64,000 bases of DNA from Paraburkholderia sp. PGU19. Lineage in GTDB: Bacteria > Pseudomonadota > Gammaproteobacteria > Burkholderiales > Burkholderiaceae. The stretch covers positions 558,001 to 622,000 of the forward strand of contig NZ_AP023182.1 in assembly GCF_013426915.1 (NCBI RefSeq), written 5' to 3'. A model generated the notes under the pieces. The model saw only the letters and a list, made by a program, of their open reading frames with translations, was not told where the DNA came from and made no database searches. Made by a program: the position numbers and the translations under genes. Shown piece by piece: positions 1 to 8,440 of this stretch (position 1 is its first letter; every line of letters starts with the position of its first letter).

Positions 1-408
1 CCCGCTGATCTTTACGATCGCCCCGCCACACGCTTTGCGGCAGGCTTCATCGGCCATTCGAATCTGCTCGAAGGCGAAGTGGATGCTGCGCGCGGCGCCG
101 CCGGCGAGCCGGTCCTGCTCGCTGCGGGCGGCCGCATTCCTTTGCCGCTCGGCGCAGCGGGCGCGACCGCCACGCGTCACACGCTGCTTCTGCGTCCCGA
201 AGCGCCGCGTCTCGTCGAACCGCACAGTGGCTTCGTGGCCGGCACGATCGCCGATGTCGTGTTCTTCGGCAGCGACACGCGCGTGTCGCTTTCGATGAGC
301 GACGGCAGCGAGCTGACCGTACGCTGCGAGCGCAGTGTGACACCGCGCATCGGCGACAAGGTGGGGCTCACGTGGGATCCGCATCGCACGACGTTGCTGC
401 ACGCCTGA
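1..408 (+). CDS. ABC transporter ATP-binding protein, C-terminal part (polyamine/iron type)
   Basis: This is the 3' end of a gene that begins before the window; frame 1 is open from base 1 to the TGA at 406-408. The visible 135 residues start just after the nucleotide-binding domain with the spacer pattern 'PADLYDRPATRFAAGFIG', typical of PotA/FbpC-like ATPases. They continue into a TOBE-like substrate-regulatory domain ('GDKVGLTWDPHRTTLL'). The Walker motifs lie outside the window. The stop is 9 bases before the fused permease gene, so the two almost certainly form one operon for an importer of the polyamine/opine/ferric-ion class. The substrate cannot be read from this part. Confidence 0.85.
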   Translation, partial: PADLYDRPATRFAAGFIGHSNLLEGEVDAARGAAGEPVLLAAGGRIPLPLGAAGATATRHTLLLRPEAPRLVEPHSGFVAGTIADVVFFGSDTRVSLSMSDGSELTVRCERSVTPRIGDKVGLTWDPHRTTLLHA

Positions 409-417
409 GGAGCTCCC

Positions 418-2199
418 ATGACCATCGCTATTCATGCGCTGCGCGAAAACGAAGCCTCGCGGCGCGGCCGGTCCGTCGTGCTCACGCGCTGCATGCGCTT
501 TCTGCCGATCGTGCCGACGCTGCTGTTCCTGCTGGTGTTCTTTATCGTGCCCGTCGGCGAGATACTGCAAGGCGGTCTCGTCAGCGCCGACGGTCAGATC
601 GGCTTCGCGCAGTTCGAACGGATCGCGCGCACACCGGTTTATGCGAAGGTGCTGTGGATCACCTTCGCCATCTCGTTCCTGACGGCGGCATTGTCCATCC
701 TGCTCGGCTATCCCGTCGCGTACATGCTGAGCCGGCTGTCGGAGCGCGTGCGCGAACGCTGGCTGCTATGGATCATGCTGCCGTTCTGGACCAGCTATCT
801 CGTCAAGACTTACGCGTGGATGCTGCTGCTCTCGAAGACGGGCGTGCTCTCGACGATCGCGCTCTCGCTCGGCCTTGTGCACGAGACGAGCGGCACGATA
901 CCGTCGCTGACGGGCGTGCTGATTGGCATGGTGCATTCGATGCTGCCGCTCGCCGTCATGACGATGCTTCCCGTCATGCGCGGTATCGACGACCGGCTCG
1001 CGCAGGCGGCGGAAACGCTCGGCGCGGAACGCAGCACCAGCTTCTTTACGGTGTTTCTGCCGTTGTCGTCGCCGGGCGTGGCGGCGGCGGGGCTGCTCGT
1101 GTTCATCTCGAGCCTCGGTTTCTTTATCGTGCCGACGCTGCTCGGCTCGCCGAAGGAAACGATGATCGCGCAGCTCGTGATCTCGTCCGTCCTCGAACTC
1201 TTCGACATGCGCTTTGCCGGCGCGCTGTCCACGGTGCTGCTGGTCTGCTCGATTGTCATCTTCTTCGTCTATGACCGCATGGTCGGCCTCACGTCGCTGA
1301 CGGGCGAAGTGACGGAGCGCTCGCGCGGCTCGCGCGCGCAGGGGTTCAGGCTCGCACTGCTGATGACGGCGGGCCGTTTCTTCGCGCCGTTCATGATGCG
1401 CCGCAACGCGCTCGCAGACACGGTGGCGCGCGCCGCGAGCCCGCTCGGACTCTATACGTGCGTCATCATGGCGCTGCTCGTGGTGCCGGTGCTGTCGGTG
1501 ATTCCGTATGCGTTCACGTCGAGCGACTACATCGCGTTTCCGCCGAAGTTCTTCAGCACGCGCTGGTTCGGCACCTTCATGGATTCGCCCGTATGGCGTA
1601 GCGCGATCATCCGCTCGTTCGAAGTCGGTCTGGGCACGGCGCTGCTGTCGCTGCTGCTCGGCTTCGGCGCGACGCTCGCGATGACGCGCATGCCGCGCCG
1701 TGCGAGCAAGCCGGTGTTCGCGCTGCTGGTCGCGCCGTTGATCGTGCCGCGCATCGTCGTCGCAGTGGGTCTGTTGTATCTGTTCGGCCGCCTGGGACTC
1801 ACGGGCACGAATCTCGGCCTCATCGTCGGGCATACGGTGCTGGCGATTCCTTACGTGGTCGTCACGCTCGCGGCTGGCTTCCAACGCTTCGACTGGCGTC
1901 TGGACGACGCAGCTCGCGTGATGGGCGCCTCTCCGTTGCGGCGCATTACGTCGGTCGTGCTGCCGCTGCTCATGGCAAGCGTCACGGCGGCGTTCCTGTT
2001 CGCGTTTCTCGTTTCCTTCGACGATCTGACGATCGCGATCTTCGTGAGCGGCGGCATCAATTCGACGCTGCCGAAGCAGATGTGGGACGACATCCAGCTC
2101 GCGATAACGCCGACGCTCGCCGCCGTGTCGACGACGCTGGTCATTCTCATCGCGCTCGTCGTGGCGGTGTCTTCCTGGCTCAAGCGCCGCGCGCGCTGA
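418..2199 (+). CDS. ABC transporter permease, two fused permease domains
   Basis: This is a 593-residue inner-membrane protein in which two binding-protein-dependent permease domains (PotB-like, then PotC-like) are joined in one chain. Each half carries an EAA-type loop that docks on the ATPase. The first is near residues 195-215 ('AQAAETLGAERSTSFF'), the second near 495-515 ('DDAARVMGASPLRRI'). Most members of this class use two separate ~280-residue permeases, so the length fits a fusion. The ATG at 418 is preceded by GAGGAGC. It follows the ATPase gene by 9 bases and sits 27 bases before an acyl-CoA synthetase gene. No periplasmic binding protein is visible; it probably lies upstream. Confidence 0.88.
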   Translation: MTIAIHALRENEASRRGRSVVLTRCMRFLPIVPTLLFLLVFFIVPVGEILQGGLVSADGQIGFAQFERIARTPVYAKVLWITFAISFLTAALSILLGYPVAYMLSRLSERVRERWLLWIMLPFWTSYLVKTYAWMLLLSKTGVLSTIALSLGLVHETSGTIPSLTGVLIGMVHSMLPLAVMTMLPVMRGIDDRLAQAAETLGAERSTSFFTVFLPLSSPGVAAAGLLVFISSLGFFIVPTLLGSPKETMIAQLVISSVLELFDMRFAGALSTVLLVCSIVIFFVYDRMVGLTSLTGEVTERSRGSRAQGFRLALLMTAGRFFAPFMMRRNALADTVARAASPLGLYTCVIMALLVVPVLSVIPYAFTSSDYIAFPPKFFSTRWFGTFMDSPVWRSAIIRSFEVGLGTALLSLLLGFGATLAMTRMPRRASKPVFALLVAPLIVPRIVVAVGLLYLFGRLGLTGTNLGLIVGHTVLAIPYVVVTLAAGFQRFDWRLDDAARVMGASPLRRITSVVLPLLMASVTAAFLFAFLVSFDDLTIAIFVSGGINSTLPKQMWDDIQLAITPTLAAVSTTLVILIALVVAVSSWLKRRAR

Positions 2200-2226
2200 A
2201 TCCCGGGCATTTCAATCGGTACAGAT

Positions 2227-3768
2227 ATGCATCGCTATCCGGAATACTTCGCTCACCGCCATGCAGACGACGAACTCGACTGCGTGCCACTGCTCGCGGC
2301 GGGATTGCGCCGTGCACCGTTGCGCACCGTCGCGCACTTCGACGATCAGGCGATCACGTGCCATGACATCGCGCGGTACGTCGCGCAGTTGCAGCGGTGG
2401 TTCGCACGCGAAGGGCTCGTGCCGGGCGACCGCGTCGCCGTGATGCTCGGCAACAGCGCAGAGCACGTTCATCTGATCTACGCGCTCGTGCTGAGCGGGC
2501 TCGTCTGGGTGCCGGTGAACACGAAACTGCGCGCAGCGGGCCTCGAGTATCTGCTGCTGCACGCGGAGCCGAAGCTGCTCATTATCGATGACGAATTCGA
2601 GGCCGTGACCGCGACGATCGACTGCGCTGCGACGCGGCGCGTGCGCATCCCCGCGTTCGATGCGCAGGAAGCGCATGCCGCATTCACGAGCCCGAGTATC
2701 GGCGTGCACGATCCGCTGTGCATCATCTATACGTCGGGCACGACGGGTGCGCCGAAGGGTGTTGTCTTCACGCACCGGATGATGCGCATCGCGGGCGAAG
2801 CCGCGCTGTGCGTCGCCGATGTGCGCGAAGGCGACCGGCTGTTTCTGTGGGAGCCGCTGTGTCATATCGGCGGTGCGCAGATGCTGCTGCTTCCGTTCCT
2901 CGAAGCCGTGACCTTGCACGCAGTGCCGCGCTTCTCGGCCTCGCAGTTCTGGCCGCAGATCCAGCGCGCCCGCGCGACGCAGCTGCATTACCTGGGCGGC
3001 GTGCTCGATATCCTGATGCAACTGCCGCCCGACGCGCAGCCCGAAACGCACACGCTGCGCGTCGCATGGGGCGCGGGCGTGAGCGCCTCTGCGTGGATGG
3101 CGGTGCAGGCGCGGCTCAACTTGCGCCTGCGGGAATGCTATGGCATGACCGAATGTTCGAGCTTCGCGACGGCGAATGCGACGGGCAAGCCAGGGTCGAT
3201 CGGCCGCGCGCTGCCGTGGATCGAGATCGAACTGCTCGACGAGGAAGGCCAGCCCGTGAAGGACGGCGAAGCAGGCGAGATCGTGTTGTCGAGCAAGGTG
3301 GAGGGCACGTTTTTGCCGACCTACCTGAAGAATCCCGACGCGACCCGAGCCGCGTTGCGCAACGGCAGACTGCACACGGGCGACCGCGCGCGACGCGATG
3401 CCGACGGCGATTTCTACTTCATCGGCCGGCAGACGGACAGCATGCGGGTGCGTGGCGAAAACGTATCGGCGTGGGAGATCGAGCGCATTTTCGCGGAGCA
3501 TCCGGCCGTTCACGCCAGCGCGGCGATCGGCGTGGCATCGGCGATCGGCGAGCAGGATATTCTGCTCAACGTGCAGTTCAAGGACGCCCCTGTGGACTGG
3601 GAAACCATGCACGCGTGGGCGCGCGAGCGGCTCGCCAGTTTTCAGTTGCCGCGCTATTACCGTGCGGTGGAAAGCTTCGAGCTGACCGCGAGCGAGCGCA
3701 TCAAAAAGCATCTGCTGCCGCGCAGCGTGGACGACGCTTGGGATCGGATGGACAAGGCTCGAATGTGA
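2227..3768 (+). CDS. AMP-dependent acyl-CoA synthetase/ligase
   Basis: A 513-residue member of the ANL adenylating family that would activate a carboxylic acid to its acyl-CoA via an acyl-AMP. The phosphate-binding loop 'YTSGTTGAPKG' lies near residue 168. The 'ECYGMTE' motif is in the middle, the A8 hinge region 'GDRARRDADGDFYFIGR' near 384, and a C-terminal lysine region 'SERIKKHLL' near 490 corresponds to the catalytic Lys. The gene is close behind the ABC permease and just before an IclR regulator. Uptake followed by CoA activation of an organic acid is a reasonable inference, but the substrate is unknown. Confidence 0.85.
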   Translation: MHRYPEYFAHRHADDELDCVPLLAAGLRRAPLRTVAHFDDQAITCHDIARYVAQLQRWFAREGLVPGDRVAVMLGNSAEHVHLIYALVLSGLVWVPVNTKLRAAGLEYLLLHAEPKLLIIDDEFEAVTATIDCAATRRVRIPAFDAQEAHAAFTSPSIGVHDPLCIIYTSGTTGAPKGVVFTHRMMRIAGEAALCVADVREGDRLFLWEPLCHIGGAQMLLLPFLEAVTLHAVPRFSASQFWPQIQRARATQLHYLGGVLDILMQLPPDAQPETHTLRVAWGAGVSASAWMAVQARLNLRLRECYGMTECSSFATANATGKPGSIGRALPWIEIELLDEEGQPVKDGEAGEIVLSSKVEGTFLPTYLKNPDATRAALRNGRLHTGDRARRDADGDFYFIGRQTDSMRVRGENVSAWEIERIFAEHPAVHASAAIGVASAIGEQDILLNVQFKDAPVDWETMHAWARERLASFQLPRYYRAVESFELTASERIKKHLLPRSVDDAWDRMDKARM

Positions 3769-3835
3769 TATCGCTATTCGATACCGCTTTAGGGTCATGC
3801 GATAATTCGCCAACAATCGACAAGATGAACATCTG

Positions 3836-4678
3836 ATGACCGACGCGCCTAAAGTTCCGCGCAAGCGTAAGAGCCCAGCGACGAAGCCGCAGGCCGAGGC
3901 GGCGGATCCGACTGCCTCTTCGCTGTACGTGCAGTCCGTCGAAAAGGCGATGAAAGTGCTCACCGCCTTCGACGGCAGCAAGCGTCAGTTGTCGCTGTCC
4001 GAGATCTCGTCGCTCACAGGTTTTGACCTGAGCGCGACGCAGCGCTTCACGTTCACGCTCGCGGCGCTCGGCTATCTCTTGAAGGATGCCGACAGCCGCA
4101 AGTACGAGCTGTCGCCCAGGCTGCTGGACTTTACCTACCATTACCTGACGTCCAACGAACTCGTGAGTCGTGCGACGCCTTATCTTCAGCAACTCGGCTC
4201 GGAGACGGAGGAAGCCACCAATCTCACCGTGCTCGACGACACGGACATCGTGTTCGTGCTGCGGATCGTGAGCCGCAATGTGTTCAACGCCCACGTGATT
4301 ACTGGCTCGCGTCTGCCCGCATACTGCACTGCACCGGGGCTCGCAATCCTGGCGACGCTCCCGGACGGAGAAATCGACGACATCCTGTCGCGCACGAATC
4401 TCGTGCCGTATACGTCGTCGACCGTGTATCAGCCGCGCAAGATCAAAGAGCGCATCGCGCAGATACGAAAGCAGGGGTACGCGCATACGGAAGACGAATA
4501 CTTCGTCAGCGATATTTCGACGGCGGCGGCTATCATCAATGCGCACGGGCGAGGGATCGGCGCGGTGAATATCGCTGTGGCAAGATCACGATGGCACGCC
4601 GACCGCGACGAGCGGCGCTTCGCCGATCTGGTCATTTCCACGGCGTCGGCAATTTCAACGCGGCGTCGCGTCGAATAG
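3836..4678 (+). CDS. IclR-family transcriptional regulator
   Basis: A 280-residue regulator with a basic, disordered N-terminus (about 25 residues). A winged helix follows ('VQSVEKAMKVLTAF ... LSEISSLTGFDLSATQRF'), then a GAF-like IclR effector domain to the end. It lies 67 bases downstream of the acyl-CoA synthetase on the same strand and probably controls the transporter/synthetase operon. The short AT-rich spacer at 3769-3835 may carry its promoter. The length is slightly above the family norm because of the N-terminal tail. Confidence 0.87.
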   Translation: MTDAPKVPRKRKSPATKPQAEAADPTASSLYVQSVEKAMKVLTAFDGSKRQLSLSEISSLTGFDLSATQRFTFTLAALGYLLKDADSRKYELSPRLLDFTYHYLTSNELVSRATPYLQQLGSETEEATNLTVLDDTDIVFVLRIVSRNVFNAHVITGSRLPAYCTAPGLAILATLPDGEIDDILSRTNLVPYTSSTVYQPRKIKERIAQIRKQGYAHTEDEYFVSDISTAAAIINAHGRGIGAVNIAVARSRWHADRDERRFADLVISTASAISTRRRVE

Positions 4679-4825
4679 CGCTAGTCGTACTCCCACTGTT
4701 TCAATTTGTGCGTCGAATGTCGCGCGCAGTCTCGCCGGCGATGAAAGCGCCTGGCGCGCCCCGAGGTCTGTGATCCGGGACGTGACCTTGCGGTTGGCGC
4801 GAGAGGGACCAACCTTGATCACGCA

Positions 4826-4936
4826 GGTTTGACAATCTGCCGCGCCACCATCGAACGCCACGGACGACGCTTATGGGCGACGTTGCGTTCCCCCGCGGGC
4901 AGATGCGGTGCAGTAGTGGCGAACTGCATAGCTACG
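4826..4936 (+). pseudogene. Sensor histidine kinase C-terminal fragment
   Basis: Frame 2 reads 'GLTICRATIERHGRRLWAT' here. This matches the G2 box and last beta strand of histidine-kinase ATPase domains (usual form GLSICRxIIExHGGRLWA). The second Gly of HGG has become Arg. Nothing upstream in 4679-4825 or downstream in 4937-5068 continues a kinase, so this is a relic. The rest of the 4679-5068 interval holds no other recognisable gene. Confidence 0.5.
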
Positions 4937-5068
4937 ACATACCCTCATCGTCAAGCTGTCGCTGCCGCCCATGCCACGATAAATGTCCGTAGCGAATCGT
5001 TGGCTTTGAAGAAATCGAGACGTTGTTCCATGCTGCTCCCGGTGGTGGTTTAGAGGAGGGCGAGCGCT

Positions 5069-5629
5069 TCAATGCTGCGCCGGTTTGACGTCGAACGCAA
5101 TCCGCCCCGCGGGCAGGAAGGTGAGCGAGATGACAGCACCTCCCTTGACTTCCGGAAAGTGGTGGCTGCCCGGCGCGGGCGCAGTCCAACCGCCATAACA
5201 CCAGCCGTTCGGACCCGCGAGCGCAGCGTCTTCATCGAGCGGTACCACCAGATTGATCTCGCCATACGGGTGCAGATGATCATCGGCGCGGAAACTGCCT
5301 TCCGGGTTGTCCTGGGTGTTACCTGTGCTATCCAACAGCACCGCTGTTGCGCTGAAGAAGAGCGTCTCCGCGCTGGGCATGACGACTCGTGAGCGACGGT
5401 AACGCGGGCCAGTGACCTCGATATCGGCCGCCCAGCCCTCCTTCACGCCGAGGGTAATCAGTCGCGCGAGGTCCTTGTACAACTCGCTTTCAATGCCGTA
5501 TTTCGTATTCAGCCATTGCTCAAATTCGGTACTCGTGGTCATGTCCTTGACCTCTTGCAGAAAGGGGATGAAGCGGGCGACAAGTTCATTTTTGCGATTT
5601 GTGAATTGGCTTTGAGTCATGTTTGACAT
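5069..5629 (-). CDS. DUF4863 protein, 4-hydroxylaminobenzoate lyase-like
   Basis: A 186-residue soluble protein. The C-terminal half looks like a small beta-barrel with 'HPYGEINLVVPL', 'GWCYGGWTAPAPGSHHFP' and 'GGAVISLTFLPAGRIAF'. This pattern resembles DUF4863, the family of PnbB hydroxylaminobenzoate lyase, which converts 4-hydroxylaminobenzoate to protocatechuate and ammonia in nitroaromatic breakdown. The recognition is from memory of the motif, so the enzyme activity is an inference. It lies downstream of a broken SDR gene on the same strand with a 92-base gap, and both are divergent from an AraC regulator. A second possible start is nine bases downstream, at 5620. Confidence 0.6.
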   Translation of the reverse strand: MSNMTQSQFTNRKNELVARFIPFLQEVKDMTTSTEFEQWLNTKYGIESELYKDLARLITLGVKEGWAADIEVTGPRYRRSRVVMPSAETLFFSATAVLLDSTGNTQDNPEGSFRADDHLHPYGEINLVVPLDEDAALAGPNGWCYGGWTAPAPGSHHFPEVKGGAVISLTFLPAGRIAFDVKPAQH

Positions 5630-5721
5630 AGCACGCCGTGAGCGTCGGCGAAACCCGATGGCGTTACACGCATCACGCCCTTCGGGATCGACGATGGATG
5701 GAAAGGGATTGACGGCTTTGC

Positions 5722-6454
5722 TTAGGCCAGGCCGCCGCTCACCGGAATATAGTGGCCGGTGGTGAAACCCGACCCCTCACTTGCGAGAAACGCGATAGTT
5801 TTGGCCGCGTCGGTGGGACGGGCGAGCCGTTTCATCGGTATGCCCGCAGCAATCGCTTTCAGGCGTTCGGGCGGAATCAGCCTGTCCGCGGTGGCACCTT
5901 CCACCGTGGTCGGTGCAACAAGGTTGGCGGTGATACCGTGCGGTGCGAGCTCAAGCGCGATGTGCCGTACGAACTGATCCAGGGCCGCCTTGGAAGTCCC
6001 CAGTGTGATCATCCCGACCCGCGCACGAGTGGATGGCAGGGCACTCATATAGATCAGCCGTCCGTTGCCACGCGACATCATGCCTGGTACAACAGCCTTG
6101 TACCACGAATGCGGCATGCAACTCGGTGTCGAGCTTACCGCCGAGTTGCTCCCAGCTCAGATCGGCAAACGAGGTAATGACATACGGCGTCAAGGCGCTA
6201 TGCACGAGAACGTCGATCTCGCCCCAACGCTGATTGACTTCATTGACCATCGCGGCAACATCGTTGGCATCGGTGACGTCGGCTTTAATCGCTATGGCTT
6301 CTCCACCGGCCGCGACGATGGCTGCCACCACGTCGTCGGCCCGGGCTGCGCTGTTGCGATAATTTATAACGACCCGGTGCCCTTGTTCGGCCAGCGTCTT
6401 CGCAGTAGCCCCGCCAATGTCGCCGCCGCCCCCCGTGATTAGCGCGATTGACAT
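5722..6454 (-). pseudogene. Short-chain dehydrogenase/reductase, frameshifted
   Basis: The N-terminal part from ATG 6454 is a clear Rossmann fold (TGGGGDIG near residue 7, then 'VLVHSAL'). Near 6099-6103 the frame is lost. The neighbouring frame carries on with 'KAVVPGMMSRGNGRLIYM', 'SALPSTRARVGMITLGTSKA' and the usual C-terminus 'FTTGHYIPVSGGLA'. A single missing base explains the change. The catalytic Ser and Lys are present, but the expected Tyr of YxxxK is Leu (LGTSK). So even a repaired gene might lack normal dehydrogenase activity. It may instead be a sequencing error in an unusual SDR. Confidence 0.75.
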
Positions 6455-6753
6455 GAGGCCACCTCCACTTTTTCATACTTGAAATAGCTGCCCTGACCGG
6501 CCGCACGCGCGGTCAGTTCTTCATGGATACGACGCTCCACATAGATCAATTCAATTGTGCGCATGCGCAAAGTAACTCCTCTGTCAGGCTAAGGTCGAGC
6601 AGTGCGCTCGCGTGTTTCTGCGACGGAAAAACCGGGTGTTGCGTCATGACCCCGGCGCTACATATCAGGCTACGAGTGGCGATTCTTGCTCAAAGCATCT
6701 GTTCGATCCATAATCAATCGATCAATTTTCCTATCGGATCGTACATATTTTCT
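6455..6753. other. Divergent intergenic region between SDR and AraC genes
   Basis: About 300 bases separate the minus-strand SDR start and the plus-strand AraC start. It should contain both promoters. The stretch 6700-6750 is markedly AT-rich compared with its surroundings. I could not identify a convincing repeated operator. An in-frame extension of the AraC gene upstream to 6523 exists but lacks family similarity. Confidence 0.4.
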
Positions 6754-7677
6754 ATGGACCCGCTTTCCGACGTGTTCTCCCTGCTGAAGGTCAAAAGTGT
6801 GCTTTCGGCGCGCTTTGAGGCTGCCGAACCATGGGCCTTGAGATTTGCTGCCTATCGTCATGTCAAATTCGTCGGGGTCATCAAGGGCGATAGATGGGTA
6901 TGGATTGAAGGCGTCACCGCGCCCACGAAAATGAAGGAGGGGGACTTTTGTCTCCTCACTGACGGATCACCCTACTGTTTCGCCAGCGATCCGGGCGTGG
7001 AACCGGACGACGGGGAGAAGGTGCTTGCCACTAACTTGGGGGCGGACAGAATTGTTCGCTATGGTCGGGGAGAAATGTGCGCGATCAGCGTCGGAGGACT
7101 GTTCGAGTTTGACGGTGACATGAGCGGGCTGCTGCTCAATTTACTGCCCCCGCTCGTTCTCGTTTCCGCGGATTCTCCGGATGCCAGATCGCTTCGCGCG
7201 GCCCTCGAACTGATCAGGGCGGAGACAGAGTCAGTCCGGCCCGGCGCGGCCGCAATGGCGGGCAGCCTCGCGAATATTGTGCTGGTGAACATCCTGCGGG
7301 CTCATCTTGCCGCGAGCCCGAGATCAGCGGGCTGGCTGGGCGCGTTGTCGGATCCACGGATCGGATCAGCGCTCAGGATGGTGCATGAACAATTAGCACG
7401 TCGCTGGAAAGTGGAGGAACTGGCGTCGAAGGTCGGTATGTCACGCACCGCGTTCATTGAGCGCTTCAAGGATCTCGTGGGGCTGCCTCCACTGGAATAT
7501 CTGATCCGCTGGCGCATGACGATTGCCAGGGATGCCTTAAAGACGGGCAACGACAATCTCGCAAGCATCTCCGCCGCTGTCGGTTACGCATCCGAAACCA
7601 CTTTCAGTTCGACTTTCAAAAGGATGTTTGGTCAGAGCCCCAGCCGGTATCGCGCGGAAGCACGGGGCAAAATTTGA
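6754..7677 (+). CDS. AraC-family transcriptional regulator with cupin-type sensor
   Basis: A 307-residue protein if started at the ATG 6754, where the typical family opening 'MDPLSDVFSLLKVKSVLS' begins. Residues about 1-190 form a cupin_6/AraC-binding sensor domain. Residues about 205-300 hold two helix-turn-helix motifs ('VEELASKVGMSRTAFIERF' and 'ISAAVGYASETTFSSTFKR'). It is divergent from the SDR and DUF4863 genes and is the natural candidate to control them. The reading frame extends upstream to 6523, but that part looks like non-coding sequence. Confidence 0.88.
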   Translation: MDPLSDVFSLLKVKSVLSARFEAAEPWALRFAAYRHVKFVGVIKGDRWVWIEGVTAPTKMKEGDFCLLTDGSPYCFASDPGVEPDDGEKVLATNLGADRIVRYGRGEMCAISVGGLFEFDGDMSGLLLNLLPPLVLVSADSPDARSLRAALELIRAETESVRPGAAAMAGSLANIVLVNILRAHLAASPRSAGWLGALSDPRIGSALRMVHEQLARRWKVEELASKVGMSRTAFIERFKDLVGLPPLEYLIRWRMTIARDALKTGNDNLASISAAVGYASETTFSSTFKRMFGQSPSRYRAEARGKI

Positions 7678-7919
7678 ATGCTGGGGGCAGGGTTTTCGCG
7701 CTGATAACCAATGCACTGGTGGATGGACCACGCAAGCAGCCGCTAAAAGCAGGTGGCCGATGTACGGCAGTTCAGGGACGCTTCGCTGCGAAGACGCGGA
7801 GGGAGGAGGTGGATCATAAGTATTCCTCTGCAGATGGCGAAACCTGACATTCACGATCGCCACCCGTCGAGACCTTCGATATAGTTGAAAATTTCAATCA
7901 TTATTCTATAATTGGCAGC

Positions 7920-8405
7920 TTGGCCGACGAATGTTTCGGCGGGCAACGGCGGAGCCATCTCTTGTATTCCGACTTCCTGACCTTCAGGCTTGATCTGACC
8001 AGCGAGTTGCTGATCAACCGGGCGAATGCGGTGTACCGCGAGCGCTGGAATCTCGATGTGCGCGGGTTGCGAATTTTGCGTCTCGTGTGCGCTGAGCCGG
8101 ATATAACCCCAAAAGGGGTGTCACAACGGGCCCTGGTCGAAAAAACCCTGCTCTCCAAAGTTCTTGCCGACCTTGAAACACGGGGGTTGATCAGCCGGGA
8201 CACGCATCCGGCTGACCGCCGCAGCGTCGCGCTGCGCGCTACGGATTACGGATTCGAGGTGGCGCAACTTTCCGAAGTCGTGGGAAAAGAACTGGAAAAA
8301 GAGCTGGTTGCAGCGCTAACTGCCAGCGAGCGTAAAGCGCTTGAAAATCTGCTCGACAAGCTTGCAGATAGCCTGCGTGACAGAGAAGTGCAGATGCGTG
8401 CGTAG
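7920..8405 (+). CDS. MarR-family transcriptional regulator
   Basis: A 161-residue winged-helix protein. The recognition region is 'GVSQRALVEKTLLSKVLADL' and the wing is 'RDTHPADRRSVALRATDYG', as in MarR proteins. An in-frame stop lies at 7908-7910, so translation must begin at the TTG 7920 or another rare start further in. No strong ribosome site is visible, so the start is uncertain. It is 35 bases before the M20 amidohydrolase gene, in the same direction, and probably regulates it. The interval 7678-7919 holds nothing recognisable. Confidence 0.82.
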   Translation: MADECFGGQRRSHLLYSDFLTFRLDLTSELLINRANAVYRERWNLDVRGLRILRLVCAEPDITPKGVSQRALVEKTLLSKVLADLETRGLISRDTHPADRRSVALRATDYGFEVAQLSEVVGKELEKELVAALTASERKALENLLDKLADSLRDREVQMRA

Positions 8406-8440
8406 GCAGAATTACGGCTCAACGGAACAAGGAGTTATCT

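Noticed and set aside
766..1884. A 372-codon minus-strand open frame opposite the ABC permease
   Set aside because: Extreme Arg/His/Gln composition is an antisense artefact of the GC-rich permease gene.
2212..3981. A 589-codon open frame on the minus strand opposite the acyl-CoA synthetase
   Set aside because: It mirrors a well-supported plus-strand gene in high-GC DNA, has a His/Arg-rich composition and no domain.
6523..6753. N-terminal extension of the AraC regulator from 6523
   Set aside because: The added 77 residues have non-coding character, and the family start is at 6754.
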